Shown piece by piece: positions 24,548 to 31,774 of a stretch of 35,366 nt of DNA. Numbering within the stretch: the first letter of the stretch is position 1; each line of letters begins with the position of its first letter. The stretch spans positions 1 to 35,366 of the forward strand of contig SYOX01000068.1 in assembly GCA_005804885.1 (NCBI GenBank), in the 5' to 3' direction. This stretch comes from Pseudomonadota bacterium (lineage in GTDB: Bacteria > Myxococcota_A > Bradymonadia > Bradymonadales > GCA-2716585). Position numbers and translations under genes: made by a program. Under the pieces are notes generated by a model. The model was not told where the DNA came from, did not search any database, and was given only the letters and a program-made list of their open reading frames with translations.

Positions 24548-26551
24548 TCAGTGGTAGTGCACGGTCAAGAGGTTGTGGCCCTTGCGCAAGGGCACGAGAT
24601 GAAAGCGCGCCCCGATCACGTCCGTCACGGTGGTGCCGACCTTGTCGCTGATGGCGTTGTCCAGCCCCGATCCCCGGCGCACCTCACGAAAACCGCGCCC
24701 TCGGAACTGCGCCGGGGCCGTGACGCTGTGCCCCTCCTCGCCGACCGTCACGTCGATCGTGATCGTCACCTGCCCCGGATCGCCGCGCTCCGGCGGCACG
24801 GCCAGCAGCTCGTCCTCGGCCTTCTCCCCCGGGGGCGGCGCAGGCTCCTCGGGCCGCTCCTGGCTGACCGTCGTCGACAGCGACGCGGCCCGACGCTGCG
24901 TCCAGAAGCGGTACAGCCCCCCGATCGTCGTCGGCCAGTGCCGGGTGTCCTCGGCCAGATCGTAGGTCGCCAGCCACAGATCAAACAGCTCCGCGCTCGG
25001 CATCCAGCTGTAGGCGTTGGGGTGGTAGAGCACGTTGATCGCCATGTGCCACGCGTCCTGGCTGTCCGAGAAGAGCCTCAACATGAAGGCCGCGTCCACG
25101 CCCCCGAGCGTCTCGGCCGCCAGGAGCGGCATCTCCATCACGGGCAGCGGCGACCCCGTCTTGTCGATGGGCCAGAAGGGCAGCCCCGTCCCGAAGAGGT
25201 AGCCCCGACACGTCTTGTCCGGCCCGTAGGAGCTGTCGATGACGATGCCCGCTGCGGCCAGCTGCCGGAAGATCTCCGTGTAGTCCTCGCTCCACATCAA
25301 GTAGTGGTTTCGATTGGCGATTACGGAGGCGCCTCCGGGCGCGATCGCCTTCAGATCCTCGACCTGACGCTTGAGCGAGCGCGCTCTGGCCATCGGGTTG
25401 ATCTTCCAGACCCCCACCGGATCGAAGATCCCCTGTTCGGCCTCTGGCCTGTCCCAGTGCAGCTGGATCTCCGATCCCGCCTCAAGGACCGCCTTGGCGC
25501 CTGCTTGCGTGAAGGCCTCCGTCGGGATGATGAAGTAGGTCGACCGCGCCCCGCGCTCCTGGGCGAAGCGGGCCATCCAGGCCGACTTGTCGCCCATCTT
25601 CTCCTCGTCGTGCGTCATCAAGAGCGCGCCCTGCATCCCGTCCTTGAAGGGCCACAAGCCCACCACGGGCCGCGCCTCCCCGAAGACCCGCGTCACGAGG
25701 TACTTCTCCAGCAGGTCCGCGTAGGGCACCTCGTTGTCCAGCAGGCGCTTGTCCGTCACCAGATCGTTGGACTCCAGCACGTCCGCCAGGACCTCCGGGT
25801 AGCGGTTGGCCACCGAGAAGTCGTCTCTCGGCCGCCCCTGCTGCAAGGACGTGAGCTGCAAGCCGTAGTCGAACTCCACCACGATCGCCGTCCCGCGCCC
25901 CGAGATCTTGCTGTAGACCACCGGCACGCCGTCCATCGCCAGCCAGGTCGTGGCGCCCTCCAGCGGCCCCGACGAGCCCACGTAGGTCGTGTTCAAGGGC
26001 ATCGACTTGAGGTGCGAGTCAAAGGGCGCCCCCAGGTCCTTGATGTTGCTGATCACCTTGGGCTGGCGGCGGCCCCCCTTGCCGTCCGCCGCGAAGGCCT
26101 CCCGCAGCTGACCCTCCGGCCGCTCCAGCACCAGCACGCCGCCCGTGTGCACGTAGGTCTTGAGCAGCGTCGCCAGATCCGGATCGCCCCCGTGCCTGGC
26201 CATCGAGTGCGTCAAGATCACGATCTTGTAGGGATCCAGGGCCGTCGAGCGCAGCGCCCCGCGCTCGATCACCGTCAGCGGCCCGTACTCCTGCTCGATG
26301 GTGTTGACCCAGGCCCAGGACCAGTCGCTGGCCTTGAAGGACTCCTCCTCGGCCGCCTTCTCGATCGCCGCCCCGTCGACCACGACCAGCACCTCGCCGC
26401 TGGCGCGGCGGGGCTGCTCGACCTTGAACTCGACCGGATCTTCGTCTTCGAGGGTGATGGGGTTGACGTCGAAGTAGCGCAGGGCCAGGAGCAGCGCCAA
26501 CCCTCCCCACAAGAGGAGCCGCGCCAGGAACTTGAGCTGATCTATCCTCAT
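24548..26551 (-). CDS. Membrane-anchored amidotransferase-fold plus polysaccharide-deacetylase-like protein (A)
   Basis: This 667-residue paralogue of the next gene has the same layout: a membrane helix (8-26), a GATase1-like domain (about 52-240) with VHTGGVLVLERPEG, and a deacetylase-like domain (about 305-560). The matching motifs are MTHDEEKMGD (312-321), EIQLHWDRP (361-369), NRNHYLMW (413-420), DSSYGP (439-444) and GYLFGTGLPF (450-459). Both proteins also share LQQGRPxDDFS before the second domain and EVP(F/Y)ADLLE. Identity outside these motifs is low, so the duplication is old and the two have probably taken different roles, perhaps as a heterodimer. The start is ATG at 26551 with a weak ribosome-binding site. 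The 300-bp inverted-repeat element lies 160 bases upstream. Confidence 0.78.
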   Translation of the reverse strand: MRIDQLKFLARLLLWGGLALLLALRYFDVNPITLEDEDPVEFKVEQPRRASGEVLVVVDGAAIEKAAEEESFKASDWSWAWVNTIEQEYGPLTVIERGALRSTALDPYKIVILTHSMARHGGDPDLATLLKTYVHTGGVLVLERPEGQLREAFAADGKGGRRQPKVISNIKDLGAPFDSHLKSMPLNTTYVGSSGPLEGATTWLAMDGVPVVYSKISGRGTAIVVEFDYGLQLTSLQQGRPRDDFSVANRYPEVLADVLESNDLVTDKRLLDNEVPYADLLEKYLVTRVFGEARPVVGLWPFKDGMQGALLMTHDEEKMGDKSAWMARFAQERGARSTYFIIPTEAFTQAGAKAVLEAGSEIQLHWDRPEAEQGIFDPVGVWKINPMARARSLKRQVEDLKAIAPGGASVIANRNHYLMWSEDYTEIFRQLAAAGIVIDSSYGPDKTCRGYLFGTGLPFWPIDKTGSPLPVMEMPLLAAETLGGVDAAFMLRLFSDSQDAWHMAINVLYHPNAYSWMPSAELFDLWLATYDLAEDTRHWPTTIGGLYRFWTQRRAASLSTTVSQERPEEPAPPPGEKAEDELLAVPPERGDPGQVTITIDVTVGEEGHSVTAPAQFRGRGFREVRRGSGLDNAISDKVGTTVTDVIGARFHLVPLRKGHNLLTVHYH

Positions 26552-26673
26552 GCGGTGCGATCCTGAAGCGCATCACCCCGGCGGCCTCCTGCCTGCCGGG
26601 CCTGAAAGTGCCCGGAGCATAGGCTTCTTGGGATCGGCTGGCAAGCCCGTCCGGACGGCATCGGAGGGCACAG

Positions 26674-26691
26674 CAGGTTTGCACAGGGAAG
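26674..26691. other. Short box shared upstream of both 300-bp element copies
   Basis: CAGGTTTGCACAGGGAAG here and CAGGTTTGCTCAGTGAAG at 35096-35113 agree at 16 of 18 bases. They lie 37 and 44 bases before the two element copies. Each also lies upstream of a minus-strand gene start. It may belong to the element or be a regulatory site. Confidence 0.45.
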
Positions 26692-26710
26692 GCCTCGACG
26701 CTCCCCCCCG

Positions 26711-27010
26711 CGCCCCACGCTCCTCGCACCGCCCCTGTCGGGGACGGGCTCGTCGGGTGGGGCTAGAAGCGCGGGGGGGCTGCGCCCGGTGGGCGCAGGC
26801 CAGCGGGCGGGTGAGGGCGGATCGCGAGGTCGGATCGCGGCGTTGGCGGCGCCGCCGGGTTTGGACAGGGCCTCGTGACAAGGGCGCAGTCTCTGGTGTC
26901 GACTTCGCTCGTGCGGGGGCCTGCGACCGACAGGGCGCAGCCCACCTTGAGATTCTAGCCCCACCCGACGAGCCCGTCCCCGACAGGGGCGGTGCGAGGA
27001 GCGTGGGGCG
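26711..27010. repeat. 300-bp element with 58-bp perfect terminal inverted repeats, copy 1
   Basis: The left arm (26711-26768) is the exact reverse complement of the right arm (26953-27010) over 58 bases. The arms contain a nested stem CCCC-TGTC-GGGG and an outer GCCCCAC / GTGGGGC pairing. The 184-base centre holds TGCGCCC-GGT-GGGCGCA (26781-26797) and CTGCGACC-GACA-GGGCGCAG (26921-26940). A second copy begins at 35140. The element fills most of the gap between the flavoenzyme gene (right end 15 bases from its stop) and the deacetylase-like pair. No transposase gene is inside it. It could be a non-autonomous mobile element or a structured RNA. Confidence 0.9.
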
Positions 27011-27025
27011 GCTGCCCTGGCGCCT

Positions 27026-28420
27026 TCAGCGCGACAGCGAGGTGGCCCCCGCGCTCCCGGGCGCCGAGATCGACCGGTGGATCTCGACCAGCGCGCGGCG
27101 CACGTTGGCCGCCATCGCCTCGCAGTTGACCAGATCGGGGTAGACCTGGGTCGAGTTGGCCACGAAGACCCCCTCCGGCCCCGGCCGGTAGGGCACCAGA
27201 GCGCGCTTCGGCGCCATCCGGTGCACCGGCTCCGTCTCTCTGGCCCGCATCACCCGCGTGGCCAGGACCGAGGCCCGATCAAAGCTCGGCACCACCCGCC
27301 CGAGCTGCTCCAGGAAGTCTTCGAGGACCTCGGCGTCGGGCCGCTCCAGCAGCGGGCTGTCCTGAGAGCAGTACTTCGGCAGGTAGATCAGGTGGCGGCC
27401 GCCGAGCAAGGCGGGGTCGATGATGTTCGTCGTCTCGATCACCCCCGTCAGCGACACCGCACGGTCCAGGATGTTGATCGTGTAATAGGGGCTCAGGGCG
27501 CGATCCAGGACCAGCACCACGCACACGATCGCCATCGACCCGATCGACAAGAGCGGCCCGCGCGTCTCCTCCGGCAGCCCCTCGCCGAGCAGCCGCGCCG
27601 TCAGCCGGTTGCCCACCGTCAGGACCACCGCGTCGGCCTTGAGCGCCTCGACCTCCTGCGCGCCGATGGCGCAGGCCAGCACCCCCTCGACGCGACCCCC
27701 CGCGCCCCTGACCAGGCCCTCGACCCGCATCCCCGTGCGGACGACCCCGCCGCGGGCGACGATCCGCCCCTCCAGAGCGTCGATCAAGGTCTGGTAGCCC
27801 CCCTCCAGGTGCCCCATCTGCTCGGCGCCGCGCTTGTCCCGCGTCGACATCATCCGCCGCAGCCGCGCCCACATGTAGCTCGCCGGCAGATCCCCGAAGT
27901 CGTCGTCGAACTTGGACTGCAAGAGCGGCCTCCACAGCCGCTCGAAGTTCTCTCGCCCTGCGATCCGGATCAGCCACTGCTCCATGGAGATGGACTCCAG
28001 CGGCGCCGCGTCGCTCAGGAGCGCGCTGTAGACGATCGAGAGCCCCAGCCGCAGCCGCGCCCACGGGCTGATGAGCGGGAAGGTGAGGAACTGCCCCGGC
28101 GTCGACATCTGGTGCAGCCCGCCTCCGCCGGCCTCCCCTCCCCAGAAGGCCATCTGGGTCGTCGTGTAGTGGGCCAGGTTCTCCAGGCCAAGCTCTTCGA
28201 AGAGGGCGCCGAGGTGCCGGTCGCTCGACAGGATGCAATGGTAGAAGCGATCGATCTGGATCCCGCCGGCCTCCTCGATCGTCATGGCCCCGGCCAGCCC
28301 CCCGACCTTGTCGCCGGCCTCCAGGATCGTCACCTCGTGGCCGTGGGCGCTCAGATCGTAGCCGATCATCATGCCCTGGACGCCGCCGCCGACGATGACG
28401 ACCCGCTTGCCCTCGCTCAC
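27026..28420 (-). CDS. NAD(P)/FAD-dependent oxidoreductase (amine oxidase/protoporphyrinogen oxidase-like)
   Basis: The 464 residues begin VVIVGGGVQG, a dinucleotide-binding GxGxxG (G11, G13, G16) with E34 at the end of the second strand for the FAD ribose. The typical GG doublet follows (KVGGLAGA). Later segments (LEGGYQTLIDALEGRIVARG, DAVVLTVGNR) fit the amine oxidase/UDP-galactopyranose mutase-like superfamily. The GVFVANSTQVYPDLVNCEAM stretch is the C-terminal FAD contact. Members of this group are common beside GT2 enzymes in polysaccharide clusters. The substrate is not predictable; a sugar-nucleotide or lipid carrier is likely from context. The GTG start at 28420 overlaps the TGA of the upstream GT2 gene by 4 bases and has GGGGGG just before it, so translation is coupled. 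Confidence 0.87.
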   Translation of the reverse strand: MSEGKRVVIVGGGVQGMMIGYDLSAHGHEVTILEAGDKVGGLAGAMTIEEAGGIQIDRFYHCILSSDRHLGALFEELGLENLAHYTTTQMAFWGGEAGGGGLHQMSTPGQFLTFPLISPWARLRLGLSIVYSALLSDAAPLESISMEQWLIRIAGRENFERLWRPLLQSKFDDDFGDLPASYMWARLRRMMSTRDKRGAEQMGHLEGGYQTLIDALEGRIVARGGVVRTGMRVEGLVRGAGGRVEGVLACAIGAQEVEALKADAVVLTVGNRLTARLLGEGLPEETRGPLLSIGSMAIVCVVLVLDRALSPYYTINILDRAVSLTGVIETTNIIDPALLGGRHLIYLPKYCSQDSPLLERPDAEVLEDFLEQLGRVVPSFDRASVLATRVMRARETEPVHRMAPKRALVPYRPGPEGVFVANSTQVYPDLVNCEAMAANVRRALVEIHRSISAPGSAGATSLSR

Positions 28421-29166
28421 AACCCCCCCTGGACGCCGTGCCGGGCGATGACCCGCAGGTAGGCCCGGACCGTGCGCGCGATCTTCATCTTCGAGTCCCC
28501 GATCCGGATGTTGCTGTCGAGCAGCATCGGCACCTCCGCGATCGTCGCCCCCATCCGGTGCAGCTTGATGAGCATCTCGACCGCGCACACGAAGCCCGGC
28601 TCGCTGATGAAGTCGTCGCCGTGCAGATCGAAGGCCGCCTGGATCATGCCCGCCCTGTGGACCCTGAAGAATGACGAAAAAGTGTTGATCTGCGGCATGT
28701 TGAAGGCCACCTTCATCATGCTGTTGGCGACGGAGGAGAGCAGGAGCCTGCTGCGCGGCGCCCCGATGATCCGGCCGCCGCCGTAGACGCTGGCCAGCAC
28801 CAGATCGAAGCCTCTGTCCGAGCGCATCAGCATCCGGTTCAGGACGCACAGATCGCTGGTGTTGTCCGCCTCGATGGTCACGATCCGGTCGTCGGCCTCG
28901 GCCCGCTCAAGGATCGCGCGAAAGCCGGTCTCGAAGGCCCCCCCCGGCCCCTTGTTGGTCGCGTGGACGATGACCTCGGCGGGGATGCCGTGGACCTCGC
29001 GGTGCTCGTCGACCACCGCCGCGGTCCCGTCGCTGGAGCCGTCGTCCACCACGACGATCTCGTAGGGGTAGTGGAAGGCCTCCATGTAGCGGCGGATGTT
29101 GGGCAGCAGGTAGCCCAGGTTCTCCGCCTCGTTGTAGGCCGGGATCAGGAAGTAGTTGCGGGCCAT
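28417..29166 (-). CDS. Family 2 glycosyltransferase (dolichol-phosphate-mannose-synthase-like)
   Basis: With the ATG at 29166 the protein has 249 residues and begins directly at the GT-A fold: NYFLIPAYNEAENLGYLLP, then VVVDDGSSDGT. The metal site is likely IEADNTSD, in place of the usual DADL. It lacks the C-terminal membrane helices of some relatives, so it is cytoplasmic or peripheral. It should transfer a sugar from a nucleotide donor to a lipid carrier or growing glycan. GAGGTGG sits at good distance before this ATG. The frame is open back to a GTG at 29319, which would add 51 residues of no family likeness, so the longer start cannot be excluded. The gap upstream contains the 81-bp palindrome copy 2. 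The flavoenzyme gene overlaps its stop. Confidence 0.87.
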   Translation of the reverse strand: MARNYFLIPAYNEAENLGYLLPNIRRYMEAFHYPYEIVVVDDGSSDGTAAVVDEHREVHGIPAEVIVHATNKGPGGAFETGFRAILERAEADDRIVTIEADNTSDLCVLNRMLMRSDRGFDLVLASVYGGGRIIGAPRSRLLLSSVANSMMKVAFNMPQINTFSSFFRVHRAGMIQAAFDLHGDDFISEPGFVCAVEMLIKLHRMGATIAEVPMLLDSNIRIGDSKMKIARTVRAYLRVIARHGVQGGL

Positions 29167-29324
29167 GGCCACCTCGATGGGGTCTTCGCCTGAGAAGCCA
29201 TTCGGAAACTCCAGACCGTCGTTGTGGGGGTCCAAAGAGGCCATCTGCGGCTCGGACTCATTTGGGCGCGGCGCTGCCTCGGACGGGGCGCTGCCCCAGT
29301 CCTTCCTCGTCCAATCCACATCTG

Positions 29325-29405
29325 ATACGGAACCACGTTTGAACCACTTTCATCTTGGGCTTCCTGGTGGCCTAAAATGTAAGTGGCTTGAGCGTGGTTC
29401 CGTAT
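29325..29405 (+). repeat. 81-bp imperfect palindrome, copy 2
   Basis: The ends ATACGGAACCACG (29325-29337) and CGTGGTTCCGTAT (29393-29405) are identical to those of copy 1, and the whole is its reverse complement with four substitutions. It lies inside the glycan block, between the end of the epimerase gene and the start of the GT2 gene. It sits 57 bases after the epimerase stop in the direction of transcription, where an RNA hairpin could reduce read-through. Confidence 0.9.
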
Positions 29406-29461
29406 GACCCCTTTCGTCCTCCCACAACTCGGTCTTTCATTTCCGAATGGCTTCTGAGAAG

Positions 29462-30580
29462 TCACGCGCCCTCCGAGGGGGGCAGGGCGGGGCGCCCTTC
29501 GGCGGCCTTGGCCGCGGCCCAGGCGGCGCGGTGCCAGCGGATGGTGCGGCGCAGCCCCTCCTCGACGCCCACCTGGGCCTCGAAGCCGAGCACCTCGCGG
29601 GCCTTGGTCGGATCGGGGACGCGGCGGCGCACGTCCTCGTAGGGGCGCTCGGAGAAGGAGGCGTAGGGGACGAAGACGATCGGCGGCTCGGCCGAGATGT
29701 CCAGATCCGGGCACTCCTCGCGCACGAGGCGGTGGACCAGCCGGGCGAAGTCCACGATCGTGATCTCGCCCAGGGGCGCGCCGATGTTGAAGATCTCGCA
29801 CCCCTGCCCGGCCCAGTCGCAGCAGGCCTGGATCCCTCGGACGGTGTCCTCGACGAAGGTGAAGGTCCGGGTCTGGAGGCCGTCGCCGTGCACGGTGATC
29901 TGGGCGCCGTCGAGGATGGCCGAGATGAAGACCGACTGCGGCCCGCCCCACCAGGACAGGTGGTGCCTGGGGCCGTAGGCGCCGAAGAAGCGCATCAGCG
30001 CCGTGGTGATCCCGTACTCCTGCTGGTAGGCGAAGGCCAGGTGCTCTTCGAAGAGCTTCGAGGTCGCGTAGGCCCACCTCGGCACGTCGCTGGGCCCAAG
30101 GACCAGATCGCCGTCCTCGCGAAAGGGCAGGGCGGGGGACTTGCCGTAGACGTCCGAGGTGCTGGCCATGGTGACGTGGACGGGCAGGCCGAGCTGCTTC
30201 CGGACCTGCGCAGCCTCGAGCACATTGCGGGTGCCCTCGACGTTGACCTCCAGGGTCCGCAGGGCGCTGCCGTAGCGCGGGATCTTGTGGGCGGCCAGGT
30301 GGACCAGCACCTCGCAGCCTCGCAGGATCTCGATCGTCGCGGCCTTGTCGGTCACGTCCGCCTTGTGGAAGGCGAAGCTGGGGTTGTCGGCGTGCTGGGC
30401 GAAGTTCTCGCGGCTGCCGTAGGACAGATCGTCCAGGCCGACGACCCGGTGCCCCTGGGCCAGCAGGCGGTCGACGAGGGTGCTGCCGAGGAAGCCCGCC
30501 GATCCAGTCACCCCGAAGGTCCGCGGCTCTCCTGGGCCCTCCTTCGGGGACGTCGGGGTCGAACTTTGCGCCTTGCTCAT
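29462..30580 (-). CDS. NAD-dependent sugar-nucleotide epimerase/dehydratase
   Basis: This 372-residue protein is an extended short-chain dehydrogenase. It has a glycine motif GSAGFLG (26-32), LDDLSYGSREN after the second strand, the active-site MASTSDVYG (138-146) and YATSK (171-175, Tyr and Lys catalytic). These enzymes bind NAD and act on UDP-, GDP- or dTDP-sugars, often as C4 epimerases. The exact sugar cannot be told. With a UDP-GlcNAc 2-epimerase directly before it, an amino-sugar such as a mannosamine or related derivative is a reasonable guess. The ATG at 30580 has AGGAGG just upstream and overlaps the previous gene's TGA by 4 bases. The first 20 residues are a disordered Ser/Pro-rich extension. 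Confidence 0.92.
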   Translation of the reverse strand: MSKAQSSTPTSPKEGPGEPRTFGVTGSAGFLGSTLVDRLLAQGHRVVGLDDLSYGSRENFAQHADNPSFAFHKADVTDKAATIEILRGCEVLVHLAAHKIPRYGSALRTLEVNVEGTRNVLEAAQVRKQLGLPVHVTMASTSDVYGKSPALPFREDGDLVLGPSDVPRWAYATSKLFEEHLAFAYQQEYGITTALMRFFGAYGPRHHLSWWGGPQSVFISAILDGAQITVHGDGLQTRTFTFVEDTVRGIQACCDWAGQGCEIFNIGAPLGEITIVDFARLVHRLVREECPDLDISAEPPIVFVPYASFSERPYEDVRRRVPDPTKAREVLGFEAQVGVEEGLRRTIRWHRAAWAAAKAAEGRPALPPSEGA

Positions 30581-31764
30581 TGATCCTCCTGCGCCGCGAC
30601 GGCGCCCTTGATGAGCGCCGCGATCCGGTGCGCCGCCCTTCCATCTCCGTAAAGCCTCGGCGGCGGCCCCTGGGGCGGCGAGGCGTCCATGGCGGCCTTG
30701 ATGAGGTCGGGGTCCGCGCCGACGAGGGTGTTCCAGCCGGCCTGGACGGTCTCGACCCACTCCGTCTCGGCGCGCAGCGTCACGCAGGGGGTGCCGAGCA
30801 TGAGCGCCTCCTTCTGGAGGCCTCCAGAGTCGGTCAGGAGCTGATGGGCGAAGCGCACCAGCGCCAGCGTGACCCGGTAGCCCGCCGGCGGCGCCAGGAT
30901 CAGCCCCTGGGCGGGGAGTGTCAGCCCGAAGGCCTCGATCCGGGCCCTCGTGCGCGGGTGGAGCAGGAGCCAGGTTGGCCGCTCCGGATCGCCGGCGATG
31001 CAGTCGAGCAGGCGCTGGAGGGTCGCGGGGTCGTCGGTGTTCGAGGCCCGGTGGATCGTCGCGACCCGGTAGGCGCCCGCCTGAGGGAGGGCGACCTCGC
31101 CGGAGACCCCCAGGTCGGCGCGGACCGCGTCGGGGTCGGTGCCCTTGCCGCTGAGGTGGCGCCCGAGGGGGTCGATGAAGAGGGCGAGCTGGATCTGGCG
31201 CTCGACGGCGTCGCACATCACGTCGCCGGTCAGGTGGACGCCCTCGGTCAGGCCCTCTCGGGCGAGGTGCTCGACGGCGGCCTGGGTGGGGCAGAAGAGG
31301 AGGGCGGAGAGGCGGTCGGTCAGGACGCGGTTGATCTCCTCGGGCATGTCTCGTTGAAAGGAGCGCAGGCCCGCCTCGACGTGATCGACGGGGAGGCCGA
31401 GCTTGGCGGCGGCCAGGGCGGCGGCCAGCGTCGAGTTGCAGTCGCCATAGACGAGGACGCGGGGTCGGGCGGGCAGGGCGGCGAGCATGATCGCCTCCAG
31501 GCGATCGAGCATCTGGCCGGTCTGCCACCCGTGGGGGCCGCCGCCGATGTGGAGGTTGAGGTCGGGGGGGCGCAGGCCGAGGGCCTCGGAGAAGCCCGCG
31601 CTCATGTTGTGGTCGTAGTGCTGTCCGGTGTGCACGAGCAGCTCCCGGACGCCGATGGCCTCCAGCGCCAGGGAGATCTCGGAGGCCTTGACGAGCTGGG
31701 GCCGCGTCCCGACGACCGTGATCACGTCGACGCCCTGATCGAATTTGCCGGCGAGTTGCGCCAT
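30577..31764 (-). CDS. wecB: UDP-N-acetylglucosamine 2-epimerase (non-hydrolysing)
   Basis: With the ATG at 31764 it has 395 residues, the usual size for WecB. Family motifs are VVGTRPQLVK (17-26), HTGQHYDHNMS (45-55), YGDCNST (GDTNST in most), DHVEAGLRSF, MPEEINRVLTD, TIHRASNTDDP, LLTDSGGLQKEA and ETEWVETVQAGWNTLVG. It interconverts UDP-GlcNAc and UDP-ManNAc in the cytoplasm to supply amino-sugars for surface glycans. Other in-frame ATGs at 31782, 31794 and 31797 would overlap the upstream GT2 gene; all have weak ribosome-binding sites, so the start is uncertain. It sits between the GT2 gene (10-base gap) and the epimerase gene (4-base overlap) in what looks like one operon. Confidence 0.92.
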   Translation of the reverse strand: MAQLAGKFDQGVDVITVVGTRPQLVKASEISLALEAIGVRELLVHTGQHYDHNMSAGFSEALGLRPPDLNLHIGGGPHGWQTGQMLDRLEAIMLAALPARPRVLVYGDCNSTLAAALAAAKLGLPVDHVEAGLRSFQRDMPEEINRVLTDRLSALLFCPTQAAVEHLAREGLTEGVHLTGDVMCDAVERQIQLALFIDPLGRHLSGKGTDPDAVRADLGVSGEVALPQAGAYRVATIHRASNTDDPATLQRLLDCIAGDPERPTWLLLHPRTRARIEAFGLTLPAQGLILAPPAGYRVTLALVRFAHQLLTDSGGLQKEALMLGTPCVTLRAETEWVETVQAGWNTLVGADPDLIKAAMDASPPQGPPPRLYGDGRAAHRIAALIKGAVAAQEDQ

Positions 31765-31774
31765 GGCGATCCCG

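Noticed and set aside
22910..26566. A 1218-codon open frame antisense to the deacetylase-like pair
   Set aside because: Same cause. It crosses two real genes and their junction and its product is Arg/His/Pro-rich without domains.
26763..26945. A small minus-strand frame in the 300-bp element starting MGCALSVAG, with MGCDLSVAG in the second copy
   Set aside because: The likeness follows from the DNA repeat. Most substitutions change the amino acid and indels shift the frame downstream, so there is no sign of protein-level selection.
29145..30644. A 499-codon alternative minus-strand frame across the epimerase and palindrome copy 2
   Set aside because: It runs out of phase with the epimerase, whose glycine motif and YxxxK are in the other frame.
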